A stretch of DNA of 64,000 nucleotides from Variovorax sp. OV700 (GTDB lineage: Bacteria > Pseudomonadota > Gammaproteobacteria > Burkholderiales > Burkholderiaceae_C). How positions within the stretch are numbered: position 1 is the stretch's first letter; each line of letters starts with the position of its first letter. The position numbers were made by a program, and so were the translations under genes. The DNA lies in NCBI RefSeq assembly GCF_900099805.1, contig NZ_FNDR01000002.1:372001-436000 (forward strand), given 5' to 3'. Below, in pieces: positions 1 through 8,418 of this stretch. The notes beneath the pieces were generated by a model, which was given only the letters and a program-made list of their open reading frames with translations, made no database searches and was not told the origin of the DNA.

Positions 1-921
1 TTCCGCCAGGGCGTCGGCCGTCGCGAGGAGGCCTGCGATCGGCTGGCCGTTGCCCATCGGCTTGCCCAGGGTGACGATGTCGGGAACGAGGCCGTGGCGC
101 TGGAAGCCCCACATGTGCTCCCCGGTGCGGCCGAAGCCGGGCTGCACCTCGTCGGCGATGAACAGGCCGCCGGCGCGCTTGATCGCTTCGACCGCCCCCT
201 TCAGGAAGCCCGCAGGCTCGGGCAGGATGCCGTCGCTCGTGAAAAGCGAATCGACGATCAAGGCTGCCGGCTTGATGCCGTGGCGCTGCAGGTCGGCAAT
301 CGCTGCTTCCACGTCGCGCGTGAAGCGCTCGCCAAGGTCGACGCCTTCGGCGTGGTACTGGCGCGGCGCCGGCACCAGACGGACGTGCGGGCCGAGGTCG
401 ACGGTCACGCCCAGCGACGGCGAGAACTGCGACACGGCGTCGGTGATGCCGTGGTAGGCCGTGTCGGTGACGATCACCCCTGTGCCGCCGGTGCGTACCT
501 TGGCGATGCGATAGGCCAGGTCGTTGGCCTCGCTGCCGGTGCAGGTCAGCATCAGGTGGGCCAAGTCGGTGCCGGGCACGCTGGCGATCAGACGTTCGGC
601 CAGCTCGAGGATGGTGTCGTGGAGGTAGCGCGTGTTGGTCGCGAGCGTCTGCACCTGGCGGCAGATCGCCTCGGTCACCGCGGGGTGGCAGTGGCCGAGC
701 GAGGTCACGTTGTTGTAGACGTCGAGGTAGCGGCGGCCTTCGGGGTCCAGCAGCCACACGCCGTCGCCGCGCACGATGTGCAACGGGTGTTCGTACATCA
801 GCCGGTAGGCCGGGCCGAGCAGCGCATTGCGCCGCGCGATCATGGCCTCGGTGGCGGGCCCGACGTTGGCGCGGCCGGGGATGTAGGCGTTGACCATGTT
901 GAAGTCAGCGGTGGTTTTCAT
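1..921 (-). CDS. Class-III PLP-dependent aminotransferase or phospho-lyase (C-terminus beyond window)
   Basis: The reverse strand is open from an ATG at 921 to the window edge, giving 307 codons without the C-terminus. The fold-type I, class-III pattern is clear: a GSEAN segment (cofactor phosphate contact), IADEVQPGFGRTG with the ring-binding Asp, and TLGKPMGNG, whose Lys287 should form the PLP Schiff base. The start overlaps the stop of the kinase gene upstream in an ATGA, so the two are probably translationally coupled. Class-III enzymes next to an APH-fold kinase include the O-phosphoethanolamine and 5-phosphohydroxylysine phospho-lyases, so a lyase acting on a phosphorylated amine is as likely as a transaminase. 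The family is secure; the substrate is inferred from context. Confidence 0.9.
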   Translation of the reverse strand, partial: MKTTADFNMVNAYIPGRANVGPATEAMIARRNALLGPAYRLMYEHPLHIVRGDGVWLLDPEGRRYLDVYNNVTSLGHCHPAVTEAICRQVQTLATNTRYLHDTILELAERLIASVPGTDLAHLMLTCTGSEANDLAYRIAKVRTGGTGVIVTDTAYHGITDAVSQFSPSLGVTVDLGPHVRLVPAPRQYHAEGVDLGERFTRDVEAAIADLQRHGIKPAALIVDSLFTSDGILPEPAGFLKGAVEAIKRAGGLFIADEVQPGFGRTGEHMWGFQRHGLVPDIVTLGKPMGNGQPIAGLLATADALAE

Positions 922-2021
922 GAGGAAGCTCCGTTTCGTTTTGGGGTCAACAAGCGGCTGCGCGCTTCGTGGCGGGAGAGGTCTGCCAGCTGCGACAGCG
1001 CCTCCCAGGCCGCGGGGTTGTGACGCATGATGTAGGCGCGGTTCTCGGGATAGCGCAGGGCGCGCCACTCCGAGATCAACGCCGTGATGAGGTGGCGCGT
1101 CGCCATCAGGTCGGCGACGATGTCCTGCTCCGGATCGGTCAGCGGCAGAACGGCCTGGTAGGCGCTGACGAATTGCGCCGCTCCCTCGAACGGGTCGGCA
1201 CTGCCAGTCATGTGGAAGGCGGCAGCCGTCGCCACCTCGCCGACCAGTGGCGCATGGAGCATGTCGCCGAAGTCGATGATGCCGGTGATGCGCGCCGGGT
1301 CGTCCGGCGCCACCAGCACGTTGTAGAGGTGATAGTCGTTGTGAATCACCTGCGCGCGGAGCGACGCAAGGCGGGGCAGCACGTGGTCAGTGAAGCGCGC
1401 CATGAACAACTGGGCCAGTGCGCGGCGCGGTCCTTCGACCAGGCTGTCGAGCTGCACGGTGAGGCGGTGCGCGGCAGACACGTTCCACAGCAGATCGTGC
1501 TTGGCCGCGGGGTGCGTGAAGCCCTGCAGGGCCAGGTTCAATTCGGCCAGTCCCTTGCCCATTGCCACGCGCTGCGCGGCTGTGCGCGGTGTCTCCCGGA
1601 TCTGGATGCCCTCCAGGTAGGTGAGCATGCGCACGGTGGTCGAGGCGCCGTCAGCCAACGTCACGGTGTCGCGCGTGCGGCCGTCCAGCGTCCGTACGAC
1701 GCGGGGCACCGGCTGGCTGGGCGACGTGCGGGCGATGTGCTCAAGGGCCGCGATCTGGAAATCGACCAGCGCCACCGGCTCTGACGGGTTGCTGATCTTG
1801 AACACGTAGCGCGTGCCATCGGTGGACTCCACAGCGCAATTCTGGTCGCGCTCGCTGGCCAGCGACTTCACACGGCCGTCGATGCCGTAGAGGCGCGCCA
1901 CCAGTGCCTGCACCTCGGCTGGCGCGAGGTTGGGCGCTGCGGTGCTCAGCGCGGCAACCTCGCTCGGGCGTTCGTCAGGCATCGCCCTCTGAGGTCCCGG
2001 TCGGGGGTCAGGGCTGAACAT
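918..2021 (-). CDS. APH-fold small-molecule kinase, hydroxylysine-kinase-like
   Basis: This 367-residue protein has the aminoglycoside-phosphotransferase kinase fold: a candidate ATP-binding Lys75 in YVFKISN, the catalytic loop VIHNDYHLYN (Asp229, Asn234) and the metal-binding IIDFGD (Asp250). Known relatives phosphorylate small hydroxyl compounds such as 5-hydroxylysine, homoserine and choline, as well as drugs. It overlaps the HAD gene upstream in a TGATG and the PLP enzyme downstream in an ATGA. Kinase followed by class-III PLP enzyme is the arrangement expected for phosphorylation and then phospho-elimination of a hydroxy-amine, so I favour a catabolic kinase over a resistance enzyme. The substrate is not proven. 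Confidence 0.85.
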   Translation of the reverse strand: MFSPDPRPGPQRAMPDERPSEVAALSTAAPNLAPAEVQALVARLYGIDGRVKSLASERDQNCAVESTDGTRYVFKISNPSEPVALVDFQIAALEHIARTSPSQPVPRVVRTLDGRTRDTVTLADGASTTVRMLTYLEGIQIRETPRTAAQRVAMGKGLAELNLALQGFTHPAAKHDLLWNVSAAHRLTVQLDSLVEGPRRALAQLFMARFTDHVLPRLASLRAQVIHNDYHLYNVLVAPDDPARITGIIDFGDMLHAPLVGEVATAAAFHMTGSADPFEGAAQFVSAYQAVLPLTDPEQDIVADLMATRHLITALISEWRALRYPENRAYIMRHNPAAWEALSQLADLSRHEARSRLLTPKRNGASS

Positions 2022-2686
2022 CAGAGTCCGAGCAGTGCGGGAAGCTGACGAACGTCGGTCAGGCGGCTCACGCCATATTCGGTCGACGTAGGCTCGTGAC
2101 CCCGGTCGATGAAGGCCTTGGCCATGAAGCCCAGGTCGGACGCCGTCATCAGGTCGTATCGGAAGCTCGACGAGACATGCATCATCTGATCGGGCCTGCA
2201 GCCGAGCCGGTCGAACATGTACTCGAAGGCTTGCATGCGCGGCTTGTACGCGCGCGCTTCCTCGGCGGTGTAGACCGCGTGGAACGGCGCCTTGAGGTGC
2301 GCGACGCTGTGAGGGATGAGGTCGACCATCGAGTTCGACAGGATCACCAGCGGCACGTGCGGCGCGATTGCCTCCAGCACTTCAACCACGTTCGGGTGCG
2401 GCTGCCAGGTCGGCACGGCGTTGTACAGAGAGGCTGCATCCGATGCCAGGCATTCGACGCCGTGCGCCTTGCAGGCACGCTGGATGGCGTTCTCCACCAC
2501 GTCGTAGAAAGGCTTCCATTCGCCCAACACCTCATCGAGGCGATAGGCTTTGAAACTGTTCAGGAACGCCGGCATCCGGTCGGCCGAGACGCGGTCCTTG
2601 AACAGGACTTTTGCCGTGGGGCCCATCTCGAAGTTGATGAGCGTGCCATAGCAATCGAAGCTGATGAATTTGGGTTTGAAGATCAT
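2021..2686 (-). CDS. Haloacid dehalogenase type II family hydrolase
   Basis: This is a 221-residue HAD-superfamily hydrolase, the usual length for type II haloacid dehalogenases. Motif I is FDCYGTL with the nucleophile Asp11, motif II is ILSNS, and the motif III Lys lies in AYKPRMQAF. I chose the ATG at 2686 because motif I begins about ten residues later; the frame is open further upstream but that stretch does not resemble the family. It is the first gene of a three-gene operon and its stop overlaps the kinase start (TGATG). Type II HADs cleave C-halogen bonds, but many act as phosphatases or have no known substrate; next to a kinase a phosphatase role is possible. Confidence 0.85.
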   Translation of the reverse strand: MIFKPKFISFDCYGTLINFEMGPTAKVLFKDRVSADRMPAFLNSFKAYRLDEVLGEWKPFYDVVENAIQRACKAHGVECLASDAASLYNAVPTWQPHPNVVEVLEAIAPHVPLVILSNSMVDLIPHSVAHLKAPFHAVYTAEEARAYKPRMQAFEYMFDRLGCRPDQMMHVSSSFRYDLMTASDLGFMAKAFIDRGHEPTSTEYGVSRLTDVRQLPALLGL

Positions 2687-2879
2687 GGTAGACCTGCTGC
2701 GTTGAGGTGAAACAAGTCTAGGACTGCCCCCATTGCAGGAGATGCCATATCGCTGCGGATCCCGAGCAGTTTCTTTGTCAATCCGCAGGGGGCTGGCATT
2801 TTTGAGTGGTGCTTTTGTCGACCGTGAACCATCTGGGCCGCGTTGCCGCCGATACTTGCTGAACGATCGGACTTCAGCC
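2687..2879. promoter_or_regulatory. Divergent promoter region, HAD operon / FAD oxidoreductase
   Basis: This 193-bp space separates two divergent start codons, so it must hold promoters for both units. I see no strong sigma-70 consensus or obvious palindrome, and no regulator gene lies next to it. Confidence 0.5.
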
Positions 2880-4205
2880 ATGTCACAGCCACTGCGCCTC
2901 GTCGAGACTTCGCCCAACCTGCCGGCCAGTGCCGACGTCGTCGTGATCGGCGGCGGAATCATCGGTGTGTTTACCGCGTACTACCTGGCCCGACGGGGAT
3001 TGTCGGTCGCCGTGGTTGAAAAGGGCCGCATCGGCGCCGAGCAATCGAGCCGCAACTGGGGCTGGTGCCGCCAGCAGAATCGCGACGCCCGCGAACTGCC
3101 GATGGCCACGAAGAGCCTGGAGCTGTGGGAGCAGTTTGCCGCGGATACGGGTGAAGACACGGGCTTCAACCGCCACGGGTTGCTCTACCTGAGCGACGAC
3201 GACGACGAAATCGCCCGCTGGGCCCGCTGGCGCGATTTCGCGAAGACGGCGGGCGTGACCACGCACATGCTGAGCGGCCGGCAGGCCTCGCAGCGGGGTC
3301 AGGCGACCGGCCGCGCATGGAGGGGCGGCGTGTTCTCGCCCACCGACGGCACTGCCGATCCCGCCAAGGCGGCGCCCGCCGTGGCAGCTGCGTTGATGAA
3401 GCTGGGCGGCAGCGTCCACCAAAACTGCGCAGCACGGGGCATCGAGCTTGAGGGCGGCCGGGTCAGCGGCGTGATCACCGAAGCGGGGACCATCAAGACC
3501 CGCACTGCTGTTCTCGCAGGGGGTGCGTGGGCGTCATCGTTCTGCCACCAGCTCGGCGTGCAGTTCCCGCTCGCCACGGTGCGCCAATCCATCGTGCGCG
3601 TGTCCCCGCTCGAACAGCGCCTGCCGGACGCCCTGGCGGGCCCGCGTGTCGCCGTTACCCGGCGCCCCGATAACAGCTACATCCTGGCCATCAGCGGCCG
3701 TGGGCGCGTGGACCCGACGCCGCAGCTGATGCGCTTCGCGCCGCAGTTCTTGCCTATGTTCGCCAAGCGCTGGCGCAATGTGTTTCCCGGCGGCCTGGAA
3801 GGCATTCGCTGGGGTCATGAAACCCGCGCGCGATGGAAGCTGGACGCGCCCACGCCCATGGAGCGGGCGCGCATCCTCGATCCCAAGCCCGACCCCGCGA
3901 GCGTGCGCGAGACCCACCGCCGTGCCGTCGACTTGTTGCCTGCACTTGGCAAGGCTCCCATTGCCAGTACCTGGGCGGGCTACATCGACAGCACGCCCGA
4001 CGGCGTCCCCGGTGTCGGAGAAGTGCCGGGGGTGCCCGGATTCATCCTTGCCGCGGGCTTTTCCGGGCACGGCTTCGGCATCGGTCCAGGCGCCGGCCAC
4101 CTGATCGCCGACCTGGTCACCGGCGCAGCACCGATCTTCGATGCCGCGCCGTTCCGGCCGGACCGGTTCAACAAGTCGGCGTGGGGCAAGGTGGCTGATT
4201 TTTAG
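2880..4205 (+). CDS. FAD-dependent amino acid/amine oxidoreductase (DAO/DadA family), copy 1
   Basis: This 441-residue flavoprotein opens with a dinucleotide-binding VVVIGGGIIG (from about residue 21) and the ADP-binding Glu at the end of the next strand (VVEKGRIG). The C-terminal IDSTPDGVPGVGE and GFSGHGFGIGPGAG segments are typical of D-amino-acid oxidase and dehydrogenase relatives. They oxidise an amine to an imine that hydrolyses to an oxo acid or aldehyde. The frame is open 49 codons further upstream, but the ATG at 2880 places the Rossmann motif where the family has it. A very close paralogue lies at 16131-17456 on the other strand. It diverges from the kinase/PLP-enzyme operon and may feed the same pathway; the substrate is unknown. 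Confidence 0.88.
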   Translation: MSQPLRLVETSPNLPASADVVVIGGGIIGVFTAYYLARRGLSVAVVEKGRIGAEQSSRNWGWCRQQNRDARELPMATKSLELWEQFAADTGEDTGFNRHGLLYLSDDDDEIARWARWRDFAKTAGVTTHMLSGRQASQRGQATGRAWRGGVFSPTDGTADPAKAAPAVAAALMKLGGSVHQNCAARGIELEGGRVSGVITEAGTIKTRTAVLAGGAWASSFCHQLGVQFPLATVRQSIVRVSPLEQRLPDALAGPRVAVTRRPDNSYILAISGRGRVDPTPQLMRFAPQFLPMFAKRWRNVFPGGLEGIRWGHETRARWKLDAPTPMERARILDPKPDPASVRETHRRAVDLLPALGKAPIASTWAGYIDSTPDGVPGVGEVPGVPGFILAAGFSGHGFGIGPGAGHLIADLVTGAAPIFDAAPFRPDRFNKSAWGKVADF

Positions 4206-4331
4206 AGGCTGCAGGGCACCTTGCGGTTCACCGGATGCGCCGCAAGATTTCATTCGGAGTTCATCAAGCTCGAACCAACCCGCGATAGCCTGCGGCAGCA
4301 ATTTCGCCCTTTGCACGGAGGCTCAAACCAA

Positions 4332-4742
4332 ATGGCACAAACTCGGCAAGTTGACGGCTACCGAACGCCGATCTTGGCACGCCTGCTGGAGCCCCTTTGC
4401 GTGGCGATCTCTTGGTTCGCTCTGATCCTCGCGGCACCGATTTTTGTCATCGCGTGTTTTGATGCCACGCACCTGACGCACCGAATCAGCCCCTCCGATC
4501 AAGATCACATCGAGGTCGTGTCCCGTTACGCACGGACTTTCATCGATCAGAACAAAAGGCTCCCGGACCACGACGAGTACCAAAATTGGGTAGTCGCCAC
4601 TGACCAACAGCAAGGGACATGTCTCGATGGCCGTTTGGGCGAGGCATGGCTCGAAGGAGTTGCCTTTGCAGGATTGCTGGCCATCGCCGTCTTCTTCAGG
4701 TGGGCTGCCAGTGTCAAGCGGAGGTCTCCGCAATTTGAATGA
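4332..4742 (+). CDS. Hypothetical small membrane protein
   Basis: This is a 136-residue protein of unknown family. Two hydrophobic stretches are visible, around residues 20-42 (ISWFALILAAPIFVIACF) and 110-126 (GVAFAGLLAIAVFFRW). The polar part between them contains a possible heme- or metal-free loop rich in Asp and Gln. The ATG at 4332 is preferred over an earlier in-frame ATG at 4221 because a GGAGG lies ten bases upstream of it. A periplasmic or cytoplasmic loop between two anchors is the simplest topology. I do not recognise the function. Confidence 0.6.
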   Translation: MAQTRQVDGYRTPILARLLEPLCVAISWFALILAAPIFVIACFDATHLTHRISPSDQDHIEVVSRYARTFIDQNKRLPDHDEYQNWVVATDQQQGTCLDGRLGEAWLEGVAFAGLLAIAVFFRWAASVKRRSPQFE

Positions 4743-4884
4743 CTTTTTCAGAGATGCTGCTATGTCTCTTGTGGGTCCGAAGCTCCAAGGCCGTGACCGG
4801 CTACAGTCGGCCACAACCAGACATTCAAAGATAAGCGCTGAAGAGACAAAATCGCCCATCAGCCCAACCAGCGGAGCGGAAACG

Positions 4885-5374
4885 TTGCATCTCGGCCTAC
4901 TCACCATCAGCAGCATGACCAGATGGTCGACTTGCTCGCGCAGTTGCACGCCCACTACAACCCCCCGGCTCTCGCTTGGCGCGGGAGACGTTCAACGCGC
5001 ATCTACAGCGCCTGTGCAGCGGCGACTCGCAGCTTCACCTGGTTACGGCATCCCAGGACAACCGCTTGCTCGGATTCGCAGCCGTTTACCTTGTTGCTTC
5101 GCTGGTGGAGCCGGAGCCAGATAAGCGGCTGCAATGCGCGTTGAAGGAGCTCTTCGTCGCGCCTGAGGAACGTAGCCGAGGGGTCGGGCGTGCTTTGATG
5201 GAATGGGTCGCCCGGTTCGCAATTGACCATGGTTGCTGCCGAATTGATTGGACGGTCAAATCTTCCAACGCTAGAGGAATCGATTTTTATGAGCGGTTAG
5301 GAGCACAGTTGGTCCCCGACCGCTTGAGCTACCGGTTGGAGCGTTCAGGTGTGTCTTTGGCTGCAGCCCCCTGA
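4885..5374 (+). pseudogene. GNAT acetyltransferase broken by two frameshifts
   Basis: A GNAT acyltransferase of about 163 residues can be rebuilt only by joining three frames: LHLGLLTISSM from 4885, then MVDLLAQLHAHYNPP from 4923, then ARETFNAHLQ onwards from about 4976. Both joins are shifts in the same direction, each explained by loss of one base, one near 4917-4920 and one in the C-run at 4961-4966. The intact part keeps the acetyl-CoA loop (EERSRGVGRALM) and the C-terminal NARGIDFYERLGA. The longest single frame runs from a TTG at 4976 and would miss the N-terminal helix and strand, so activity is unlikely. Sequencing error in the homopolymer is an alternative. Confidence 0.65.
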
Positions 5375-5434
5375 TGCTGCTCTCGGCCAAAACCGAAAGT
5401 TCATTGCAACCCTCCGGTTGAGAGGTCCTCACTG

Positions 5435-5824
5435 ATGCCTGTATACATTGCCTACTTCCTCATGAAGCAGGAGAACCTTTGGCTGAACGAGCAACCGCCG
5501 TACGACGTTACTCGTCGAGAGGAACGCTCCTACATCTCGTCGCAGTTGTTCGCAGCGAATGACGCGGAGGCCGCCTAAGGCCGTGCGGTGGAGATGCTGG
5601 GAGGCTTGGGCGACGCGAACCATGACGGTCCGGGGCATCGAATGAACATAAGCCCAATAGGAATCTTCGACCTTGATGAGGTGTACCTCGCCGAAGACCG
5701 ACTTGCGAGCGAGCTGCATGAACCATACGGCATCGACGTCGGGGTGCTGTTCGTCGATGAACTGCAACATCAGCAGCTCAGGTCTAAGCAGAAACTGAGT
5801 CTCTTCACCCGCTCAAAGCCGTGA
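5435..5824 (+). pseudogene. Hypothetical protein interrupted by an in-frame stop
   Basis: An ATG at 5435 with AGAGG nine bases upstream opens a frame that reads 47 sense codons, meets TAA at 5576-5578, and continues in the same frame for 81 more codons to TGA at 5822-5824. The flanking peptides (ANDAEAA before, GRAVEMLGGLGDANHDG after) read as one continuous acidic protein of about 129 residues ending in a basic tail. A change of one Tyr, Gln, Glu, Lys, Leu or Ser codon to TAA would explain this. The family is not recognised. Read-through or a sequencing error cannot be excluded. The antisense open frame is judged a shadow. Confidence 0.5.
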
Positions 5825-5986
5825 CGGGCAGGTGCGGCCAAAAGCGGATCTTCGATGCACCCGTCTAATTCACCGACCAGCGCATCAATGGGCACACTCG
5901 CGAGGTGTCCCAAAGGTGAGGGTCCACAACAGGTTCACCTTCGACGGGCAAATTACGCGGGTCGCTGCTCGCACGCCGTTTCTTGT

Positions 5987-6220
5987 TCATTTCTGACGAA
6001 AGATATTCTTCAGAAATACAGCCCAAAAAACGACACCCCAAAGATATCCGCCCGCGTATGAGGCAATGATGAGTGAGACCCACAATACCCATCCGCCGTA
6101 GGAGCCAAAAATGATAAGTGCGAGAACAGAAGCAACTGTGCCGAAGCACACGACGGCAAAATTGAGAAAATTTCTTCGGTCTCGGATGTAGTTACCTGAC
6201 CGGATAAGCAGGTTCCCCAT
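5987..6220 (-). CDS. Small two-helix membrane protein
   Basis: This is a 77-residue protein with two strongly hydrophobic segments (FAVVCFGTVASVLALIIFG and VLWVSLIIASYAGGYLWGVV) and basic ends (RSGNYIRDRRN, FRQK), so it is probably an inner-membrane hairpin with both ends in the cytoplasm. The ATG at 6220 is chosen because AGGAGG lies about seven bases upstream on the coding strand; a TTG at 6241 would put that signal inside the gene. The family is not recognised. It stands alone between a damaged gene and an unknown gene, on the opposite strand to both. Confidence 0.7.
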   Translation of the reverse strand: MGNLLIRSGNYIRDRRNFLNFAVVCFGTVASVLALIIFGSYGGWVLWVSLIIASYAGGYLWGVVFWAVFLKNIFRQK

Positions 6221-6544
6221 TTGCCACCTCCTGGTGTTCAACTTGTTGACGCCCTTCGGCTCCTCAGCCTACTCTAGATGAAATGGCTGCTGACGTTCGA
6301 TCAGTTCGTGTGAGTGGGGAATGGGTAATATCGGCCAACACCGGAACTTCGAGGCCGATGCAGAATGCGCCATGAAGCAGTCGCTCAACATGTTCATCAC
6401 CCCGGAGATTCACGTTTCGTTCCAGCAGCTTGCGGTCTGTGCGAACTCGGGCGCATCTTTTTCCAAGGCGGCGTCCAGGCTCAAAGCCGTGGCAATTGCT
6501 TCCGTCGCTGGGGCAGCGAGGTCCCGCCAGGCCTCGGCCAGCAG
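6221..6544. other. Intergenic stretch, no convincing gene
   Basis: It contains the upstream region of the small membrane protein gene and a short forward open frame (6321-6557) with no recognisable domain and no clear ribosome binding site. The frame of the next gene is also open upstream to 6365 but reads as non-native sequence there. Confidence 0.4.
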
Positions 6545-7252
6545 ATGCCCGAGATGAAGCCGATTCGGCTCGACGATGTTGAAGCCATGCCGGCCGCGTT
6601 CCTCGCGCGCCTGAAGCCTTTGGAGCACCTCTTTAGGCAGCACGAGTACATAGACTCCCTCACGCAGGACCCTCTCGCGGGGCGCCTGCAATACGACCTG
6701 GAAGACTACTTGCGGACTCAGCCCGTCCGTGGGTACCACTGCACACGCGAGCCGATGCCGGGCTACTTCAGCAACCATGATCTTCGCTTGACCGACATCG
6801 CAAGCCACCAGGCGGAGTTCCTCGCGCAGTGGGGTCACCTGTTCACCGACAGCGAAAAGGAGGACATGCGCCGCGCGTGGAGCAGCTACTTCGTCGGTAC
6901 CGGTCAAGAGCGAGCGCGAAACGGGATGCTCTGGTTTTGCCTGACTGAATGCAGCGCGCGAGCAAACGGGACGCGGGTCTTTTTCGACCACTTCGGTGGG
7001 GAGGCCGTGTTCATGCCGCTGAAAAACCATCCCACTATTGCTCTGAAGCTGGGGCTAATTGGGACCCCGGTCGTCGTTGAAGCGCGCCTGCAACCCGGGA
7101 CGACGGCCCCGCTGCGCTTGGCGCTACCGCTTCTGAGCGCATACCACCGCACCGTCCGGCCTGACGCGCATGTTTGGGAGGCAGAGACGAACATCCGCCG
7201 GCCAGTCCCCCCTGCGGACGTGTTGGCGGTCAGCCGGCTTGTGAGGGCTTGA
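6545..7252 (+). CDS. Hypothetical cytoplasmic protein
   Basis: This is a soluble protein of about 235 residues with no signal peptide or membrane segment. It has an acidic, helix-rich N-terminal half (LDDVEAMPAAFLARL, LTDIASHQAEFLAQW, DSEKEDMRRAW) and a beta-rich second half with WFCLTECS and FFDHFGGEAVF. I do not recognise the family. The start is uncertain: ATGs at 6545 and 6554 are both plausible, neither has a strong Shine-Dalgarno sequence, and the frame is open from 6365. It lies in an accessory-looking region just upstream of an EEP-family gene. Confidence 0.55.
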   Translation: MPEMKPIRLDDVEAMPAAFLARLKPLEHLFRQHEYIDSLTQDPLAGRLQYDLEDYLRTQPVRGYHCTREPMPGYFSNHDLRLTDIASHQAEFLAQWGHLFTDSEKEDMRRAWSSYFVGTGQERARNGMLWFCLTECSARANGTRVFFDHFGGEAVFMPLKNHPTIALKLGLIGTPVVVEARLQPGTTAPLRLALPLLSAYHRTVRPDAHVWEAETNIRRPVPPADVLAVSRLVRA

Positions 7253-7610
7253 CGTTTGTGCCAGGAGGTCGGGACCTAGCGGTTCTGGGCAAGGACGGCC
7301 GCGAGCAAGCTCCGACTAAGCAAAGTCGCGTAGGCCATTTCCGGAACGCGTGCGCACAGACCACACGGCGGGCAACAATCGGCCACAACCCGACATTCAC
7401 CGACGAGGCCCAATTCGCTTGGGAGCCGAGTTTCGAGGCGCGTACCCGAGCGTGTTCCCGCCGCCGTCGCCATGTTCGAAGACATGACAAATGCCCCTCG
7501 CCAGGGACGGTGAGCTTCAACTATCGTGTGCATACGAGGTAGCGAAGGAGAAAAGTTCTGTCCCGAGTTTCGGCTCGGGAGACATGCTTCGCTGCAACCG
7601 GGTCGGCGGG
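7253..7610. other. Intergenic stretch with one copy of a 25-bp repeat
   Basis: No gene is evident here. Positions 7376-7400 match 4804-4828 at 22 of 25 bases. The EEP frame is open through the last part, but that sequence does not resemble the family. Confidence 0.4.
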
Positions 7611-8378
7611 ATGATGAACGGGAACCGCATGCGAATAGCCACTTGGAATGTCAATCATAGGGTTGGCCGGACGACTTTCAGACCGGAGGCGGCGCATGCT
7701 GCTTGCGCCCTGGACGCGGACCTCATCTGCTTGAACGAGTTCTATCCGAAGAGCGAAGAAGAATCCTTTAGGCGAGTGCTGTTCGAATCGGGGTACTGCC
7801 ATCAGCTCATCTCACCTGCAGCCCCGAGTGGAGTACATGCGAACAGGGTACTTATTGCGTCTCGTAAGCCCATCGAGCAGGTCGACTTGCAGGTACCGAC
7901 GCACGAACCTCACCTGCGCACAAATGTCCTTGGCGTCCGCACGGACGAAATCACGCTTGTGGGTATGCGCGTCCCGGCTTACGACCGTCTTGAGGCGGCG
8001 CATCTGCTCGCGGCATGGGAGTGGGCTTCGGACCTGGCAGCGCGACTTTGTGAGCAGCCAGCGGTCATTCTGGGGGACCTGAACGTTTCCCTGAAATCTC
8101 TTGGGTATCAGAAGGGCAGGCACCTCCAGGCCATCCTGGCAAACGGGTGGACCCGCGTGGCAACGGTAGGGGCAACGTACCATGGACACAACGGAGTGCG
8201 CAGCGAGATTGACCATGTGCTGGTTACACGCCAATGTCGGGCGACGCATCCAGTCGTGCTGACAACCATCGGTGAATTCTCCCTTTGCGGTCAGGCTAAC
8301 TCTATCTCTGATCACGCCGTGCTCATGTGCGACCTTGAGAGCGTCCCAGTGCTCAGTTCGCCTGAGGTTTCCGAATAG
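7611..8378 (+). CDS. Endonuclease/exonuclease/phosphatase (EEP) family protein
   Basis: This 255-residue protein has the metal-dependent EEP fold (DNase I and AP endonuclease relatives). Seen motifs are MRIATWNVN (Asn13), LNE with the metal ligand Glu43, GDLN (Asp156, Asn158), EIDHVLV (Asp201) and the terminal SDH (Asp234, His235). All catalytic positions are kept, so it should be active on phosphodiesters or phosphomonoesters. There is no signal peptide, so it acts in the cytoplasm. Either the ATG at 7611 or the one at 7629, directly before the first strand, could be the start. It is followed 40 bases later by a possible nuclease-fold protein. DNA repair, RNA turnover and defence remain open. 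Confidence 0.82.
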   Translation: MMNGNRMRIATWNVNHRVGRTTFRPEAAHAACALDADLICLNEFYPKSEEESFRRVLFESGYCHQLISPAAPSGVHANRVLIASRKPIEQVDLQVPTHEPHLRTNVLGVRTDEITLVGMRVPAYDRLEAAHLLAAWEWASDLAARLCEQPAVILGDLNVSLKSLGYQKGRHLQAILANGWTRVATVGATYHGHNGVRSEIDHVLVTRQCRATHPVVLTTIGEFSLCGQANSISDHAVLMCDLESVPVLSSPEVSE

Positions 8379-8418
8379 GTCCCTGAAATGCCTATGGCTA
8401 AATCTAGGTAGGGCGCTT

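Noticed and set aside
918..2021. Aminoglycoside resistance gene
   Set aside because: The fold is that of APH, but overlap with a class-III PLP enzyme and a HAD gene points to catabolism, and no resistance-type neighbour or mobile element is present.
2786..2840. Sigma-54 type promoter before the FAD oxidoreductase
   Set aside because: TGGCATTTTTGAGTGGTGC does not keep the GG-N10-GC spacing and no enhancer-binding protein gene is nearby.
5429..5770. Reverse 113-codon frame
   Set aside because: It mirrors the interrupted forward gene, which has a ribosome binding site and a more natural protein composition.
6321..6557. Forward 78-codon frame before the unknown gene at 6545
   Set aside because: No ribosome binding site or recognisable motif; could be a shifted extension, but I cannot support it.
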